A stretch of 64,000 bases of DNA. It comes from Treponema sp. GTDB lineage: Bacteria > Spirochaetota > Spirochaetia > Treponematales > Treponemataceae. Numbering within the stretch: the first letter of the stretch is position 1; the number at the start of each line of letters is the position of its first letter. The stretch lies in the NCBI GenBank assembly GCA_024402535.1, contig JAKSTN010000003.1:1-64000 (forward strand), read 5' to 3'. Below are positions 61,711-64,000 of this stretch, in pieces. Both the position numbers and the translations under genes were made by a program. The notes below the pieces were generated by a model. It was not told where the DNA came from and did no database searches. It saw only the letters and a program-made list of their open reading frames with translations.

Positions 61711-62325
61711 TTAAGCAAGTGCTTCTTCGACTGCTTTGTGCAGGTCAGCAAGCTGGAGTGGCTTTCTGAAGAAGAAATCTGCTCCAAGGTCGCGTACTTT
61801 CTGTTCAACTTCTGCATCCTGAAGACCTGTTACAACGATAATCTTTGGTTTTCCGTAAACTTCTGTGTCATGGATTTTGCGGCACAGTTCAATACCGTTA
61901 ACGCCTGGAAGATCGATATCAAGAACGATGCAGCGTGGATGTGTTGAAGACATAAGTACACCAGCTTCGAAACCGTCATGGGCTGAATTTATCTTCAGTC
62001 CTTCCATTCTTTCCGAAATGAATTTAACAACAACGGAATTGAATGCAACATCATCATCAATTACCAGAAGTGATTTTTCGTTTGTGCTTGATCCGTTACA
62101 TGAATCAATGAGGGCCTGAGGAATGTACATTTTACGTTCCTTCATGAAGGCCAGAAGATCTTCAGGGTAAACACGGTACTGACCGCCTGGAGTTTTGAAT
62201 GCTTTCAGGTGACCAGTATTAATCCAGTTGATGGCTGTCTGATTTACGACACCACAGATATTAGCAACTTCAAGTGCTGAGTAAACAACTGGTTTTGAAT
62301 CTTTGTTCTGTTCTTTCTTTGGCAT
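61711..62325 (-). CDS. Response regulator with N-terminal MerR/excisionase-like HTH
   Basis: A 204-residue regulator with unusual order. Residues 14-66 are a MerR/Xis-like winged helix-turn-helix (SALEVANICGVVNQTAINWINTGHLKAFKTPGG). A short linker follows. A receiver domain occupies about 84-204, with acidic pocket VIDDD, phospho-acceptor Asp136 (IVLDIDLPG), the switch Thr in VVTGLQD and the Lys in FRKPLQ. The DNA-binding domain precedes the receiver, opposite to OmpR- or NarL-type regulators. No histidine kinase is adjacent, so it is an orphan. GGGGA lies 7 nt before the ATG. Targets are unknown. Confidence 0.88.
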   Translation of the reverse strand: MPKKEQNKDSKPVVYSALEVANICGVVNQTAINWINTGHLKAFKTPGGQYRVYPEDLLAFMKERKMYIPQALIDSCNGSSTNEKSLLVIDDDVAFNSVVVKFISERMEGLKINSAHDGFEAGVLMSSTHPRCIVLDIDLPGVNGIELCRKIHDTEVYGKPKIIVVTGLQDAEVEQKVRDLGADFFFRKPLQLADLHKAVEEALA

Positions 62326-62536
62326 AGTTATCCCCTAATAATTATTGTTCTCACCTAATCTCCATTATAACCAAAATGTCTAGATAATGCCACTAAAATG
62401 TGGAGAATTTGAGTAGAATAGAGAAAAATTCTTATGATTTTACTCTATTTCGCCGATAATATATGTTGAATTTCATTTTGAACTTTAGTATTATTAAAGA
62501 AATTAAATAGCATTAAACTTTTTAGGAGTTATTGAT

Positions 62537-63622
62537 ATGAAAAAGACAATCGCTTTGATTCCTGGTGACGGAATCGGACCTGATGTTGTAGCAGAAGCAG
62601 TAAATGTTCTGAATGCAGTAGGAAACAAATTCGGACACGAATGGACTTATAGAGATGTAATTGCCGGTGGTGTTGCTATCGACAAATTCGGAAATCCACT
62701 TCCAAAGGATCAGCTGGACATCTGTCTGAAAGCTGACTCAGTTCTTCTTGGCGCTGTTGGTGGACCAAAATGGGATGATGTTGATCCTTCAATCCGTCCT
62801 GAAAAAGCACTTCTCGGACTTCGCGGCGGCATGAAAGTTTACGCAAACCTTCGTCCAGCAGTTATGTTCCCACAGCTTAAAGCTGCATGTCCTCTTAAAG
62901 ACGAAATCGTAGGTGACGGACTTGATATCCTTATCGTTCGTGAACTTACTGGTGGTATCTACTTCGGAGACCGCGGAACAGCTTCTGACGGACGCTCTGC
63001 ATACGATACAGAAAAATACACTTGGGAAGAAATTGAACGCATCGTTCGCCTTGGTTTCCAGTCAGCAATGGGACGCAAAAAGAAGCTCTGTGTTGTTGAT
63101 AAAGCAAACATCCTGAACTCAAGCCGCCTCTGGAGAAAAGTTGCTGAAACAGTTAAATCAGAATATCCGGAAGTAGAACTGAGCTACCTTTACATTGACA
63201 ACGCTGCTATGCAGCTGGTTCGTAACCCACGCCAGTTCGACGTTATTGCAACATCAAACATGTTCGGTGATATCCTTTCTGACGAAGCTTCACAGATTAC
63301 AGGTTCAATCGGTATGCTGGCTTCATCTTCACTTGGTGACGGAACAGGTCCTGGACTTTACGAACCAATCCACGGTTCAGCTCCAGACATCGCAGGTAAA
63401 AACCTGGCAAACCCACTTGCAACAATTCTTTCTGCTGCAATGCTTCTCCGCTATGACTTCAAACTTGAAGAAGAAGCAAAAGCAATTGAAAACGCTGTTC
63501 AGGCTGTTCTTAATGAAGGCTGGAGAACAGGTGATATCGCCGGTGACATCGAAGCTGTTAAGGCTGCTGGTAAACTGGTTGGTACAAAAGAAATGGGTAA
63601 ACTGGTTGTAGACCATATCTAA
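62537..63622 (+). CDS. leuB: 3-isopropylmalate dehydrogenase
   Basis: NAD-dependent oxidative decarboxylation of 3-isopropylmalate in leucine synthesis; in organisms with CimA it can also act on 3-methylmalate for isoleucine. The 361-residue protein shows [18 protein letters not shown], the [11 protein letters not shown] loop, the Arg-rich substrate block [10 protein letters not shown], the [11 protein letters not shown] motif, [14 protein letters not shown] and the cofactor region [21 protein letters not shown] typical of LeuB rather than Icd. An AGGAG site precedes the ATG by 10 nt and a terminator follows. Codon use is biased to C-ending codons, suggesting high expression. leuA, leuC and leuD are not in the window. 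Confidence 0.95.
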   Translation: MKKTIALIPGDGIGPDVVAEAVNVLNAVGNKFGHEWTYRDVIAGGVAIDKFGNPLPKDQLDICLKADSVLLGAVGGPKWDDVDPSIRPEKALLGLRGGMKVYANLRPAVMFPQLKAACPLKDEIVGDGLDILIVRELTGGIYFGDRGTASDGRSAYDTEKYTWEEIERIVRLGFQSAMGRKKKLCVVDKANILNSSRLWRKVAETVKSEYPEVELSYLYIDNAAMQLVRNPRQFDVIATSNMFGDILSDEASQITGSIGMLASSSLGDGTGPGLYEPIHGSAPDIAGKNLANPLATILSAAMLLRYDFKLEEEAKAIENAVQAVLNEGWRTGDIAGDIEAVKAAGKLVGTKEMGKLVVDHI

Positions 63623-63645
63623 ATAATTCACAATTGTTGATGAGG

Positions 63646-63692
63646 AAAGCGTTCTGTGGTGGATGAAAGTTCACTGTGGAACGCTTTTTTTT
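63646..63692 (+). terminator. Terminator of leuB
   Basis: AAAGCGTTC at 63646-63654 pairs with GAACGCTTT at 63679-63687 around a 24-nt loop, followed by T residues. Confidence 0.8.
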
Positions 63693-63738
63693 GTTTTTGA
63701 ATCATGAATAATTGTTATGTTTTTAGAAAAAGATGTTT

Positions 63739-63767
63739 TATACAGATTTTAAATACTGATGTAAAAT
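63739..63767 (+). promoter_or_regulatory. Possible promoter of the GH3 gene, 7 nt before the ATG
   Basis: TATACA at 63739-63744, a 17-nt spacer and TAAAAT at 63762-63767. The ATG at 63775 follows after 7 nt with no Shine-Dalgarno. Confidence 0.4.
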
Positions 63768-63774
63768 ATAAATT

Positions 63775-64000
63775 ATGGAAAATTACGAAATTGAACATCT
63801 TGCCTCTTTGAGGCCTTATCTTGCTGAATGTACTGTTCTTCTTAAAAAGAGCGGTAACTTTCCTTTGAAAAATCCTGGAAAAATCGCTTTGTTCGGAAGC
63901 GGTGTCCGCAGAACCATGAAAGGTGGAACCGGTTCGGGTGAAGTTAATTCCCGTTTCTTTACAACCGTAGAAGAAGGTTTTGAAAAGGCAGGTTTCACTA
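63775..64000 (+). CDS. GH3 beta-glycosidase with C-terminal domain first (partial)
   Basis: Only the first 75 residues are in the window. After a short helical start (LASLRPYLAECTVLLKK), the segment KIALFGSGVRRTMKGGTGSG, followed by EVNSRFFTTVEEGFEKAGF, is the opening of the GH3 alpha/beta-sandwich (Glyco_hydro_3_C) domain. In most GH3 enzymes this domain comes after a 300-residue barrel, so here the order is reversed, as known for Butyrivibrio fibrisolvens BglA. No signal peptide is seen, so it is probably a cytoplasmic beta-glucosidase or similar. The catalytic nucleophile lies outside the window, and substrate specificity cannot be judged. Confidence 0.78.
   Translation, partial: MENYEIEHLASLRPYLAECTVLLKKSGNFPLKNPGKIALFGSGVRRTMKGGTGSGEVNSRFFTTVEEGFEKAGFT

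Noticed and set aside
62335..62536. Leucine attenuator or T-box upstream of leuB
   Set aside because: No run of leucine codons, no T-box motif and no terminator hairpin before the ATG.

Overview
The window reads as part of the chromosome of a spirochaete of the genus Treponema, most likely an anaerobic gut or rumen type. The pointers are moderate-to-low GC coding sequence, very large cell-surface proteins with Ig-like and FlgD-like domains, a flagellar/chemotaxis gene set, a DUF115/Maf-type protein, rubredoxins, and plant-glucan enzymes (GH8, GH3, 4-alpha-glucanotransferase). The genus is an inference from protein style; no rRNA is present. No phage, transposase, CRISPR array or ribosomal operon was seen.

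Layout. 1-4 kb: start of fusA (minus), a YunG-like protein, rsgA and mnmG. 4.0-4.5 kb: a gene-free stretch with a candidate structured RNA and a dispersed repeat. 4.5-10.4 kb: an outer-membrane barrel protein, then cheR, cheB and an EAL phosphodiesterase. 10.4-14 kb: prfA (minus), tRNA-Leu(GAG), a DUF554 membrane protein and a solitary sugar-ABC ATPase. 14-20.2 kb: two methyl-accepting chemotaxis proteins and an RNase II-family exonuclease. 20.2-21 kb: a repeat-dense gene-free stretch with four palindromes spaced 83-84 bp, ending at a gene for a surface protein of about 3,600 residues. 31.9-39.3 kb: dus, an ankyrin-repeat lipoprotein (minus), map, an HtrA protease, two rubredoxins with a TrpR-family regulator, and a hyperacidic small protein. 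39.4-49 kb: a second giant lipoprotein, a PpiD/SurA-like foldase, a DUF115 protein and a uracil permease. 49-50 kb: MITE-like repeats around a nitroreductase. 50-56.6 kb (all minus): asd, dapA, DUF998-like, cimA, a pyridoxal kinase and a PQ-loop/SGNH-like fusion. 56.8-64 kb: a CitA/DcuS-type two-component pair, GH8, malQ (minus), an HTH-receiver regulator (minus), leuB and the start of a GH3 enzyme with the C-terminal domain first.

How the genes fit together. CheR, CheB, two receptors and a c-di-GMP phosphodiesterase form a motility/signalling block. cimA and leuB fit isoleucine and leucine synthesis through citramalate, while dapA and asd supply the lysine/diaminopimelate branch. HtrA and the PpiD-like protein are envelope quality-control factors that could serve the giant exported proteins. 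GH8, GH3 and MalQ handle imported oligosaccharides in the cytoplasm.

Non-coding highlights. About ten genes have a -10 hexamer ending only 6-8 nt before the start codon and no Shine-Dalgarno sequence, which predicts leaderless mRNAs; the others carry clear AGGAG-type sites. Intergenic gaps hold several palindromic repeat families, two or three of them MITE-like, and one 138-bp segment whose complementary blocks nest into a multi-helix fold with a possible pseudoknot. All calls come from reading the sequence; no database search or folding program was run.
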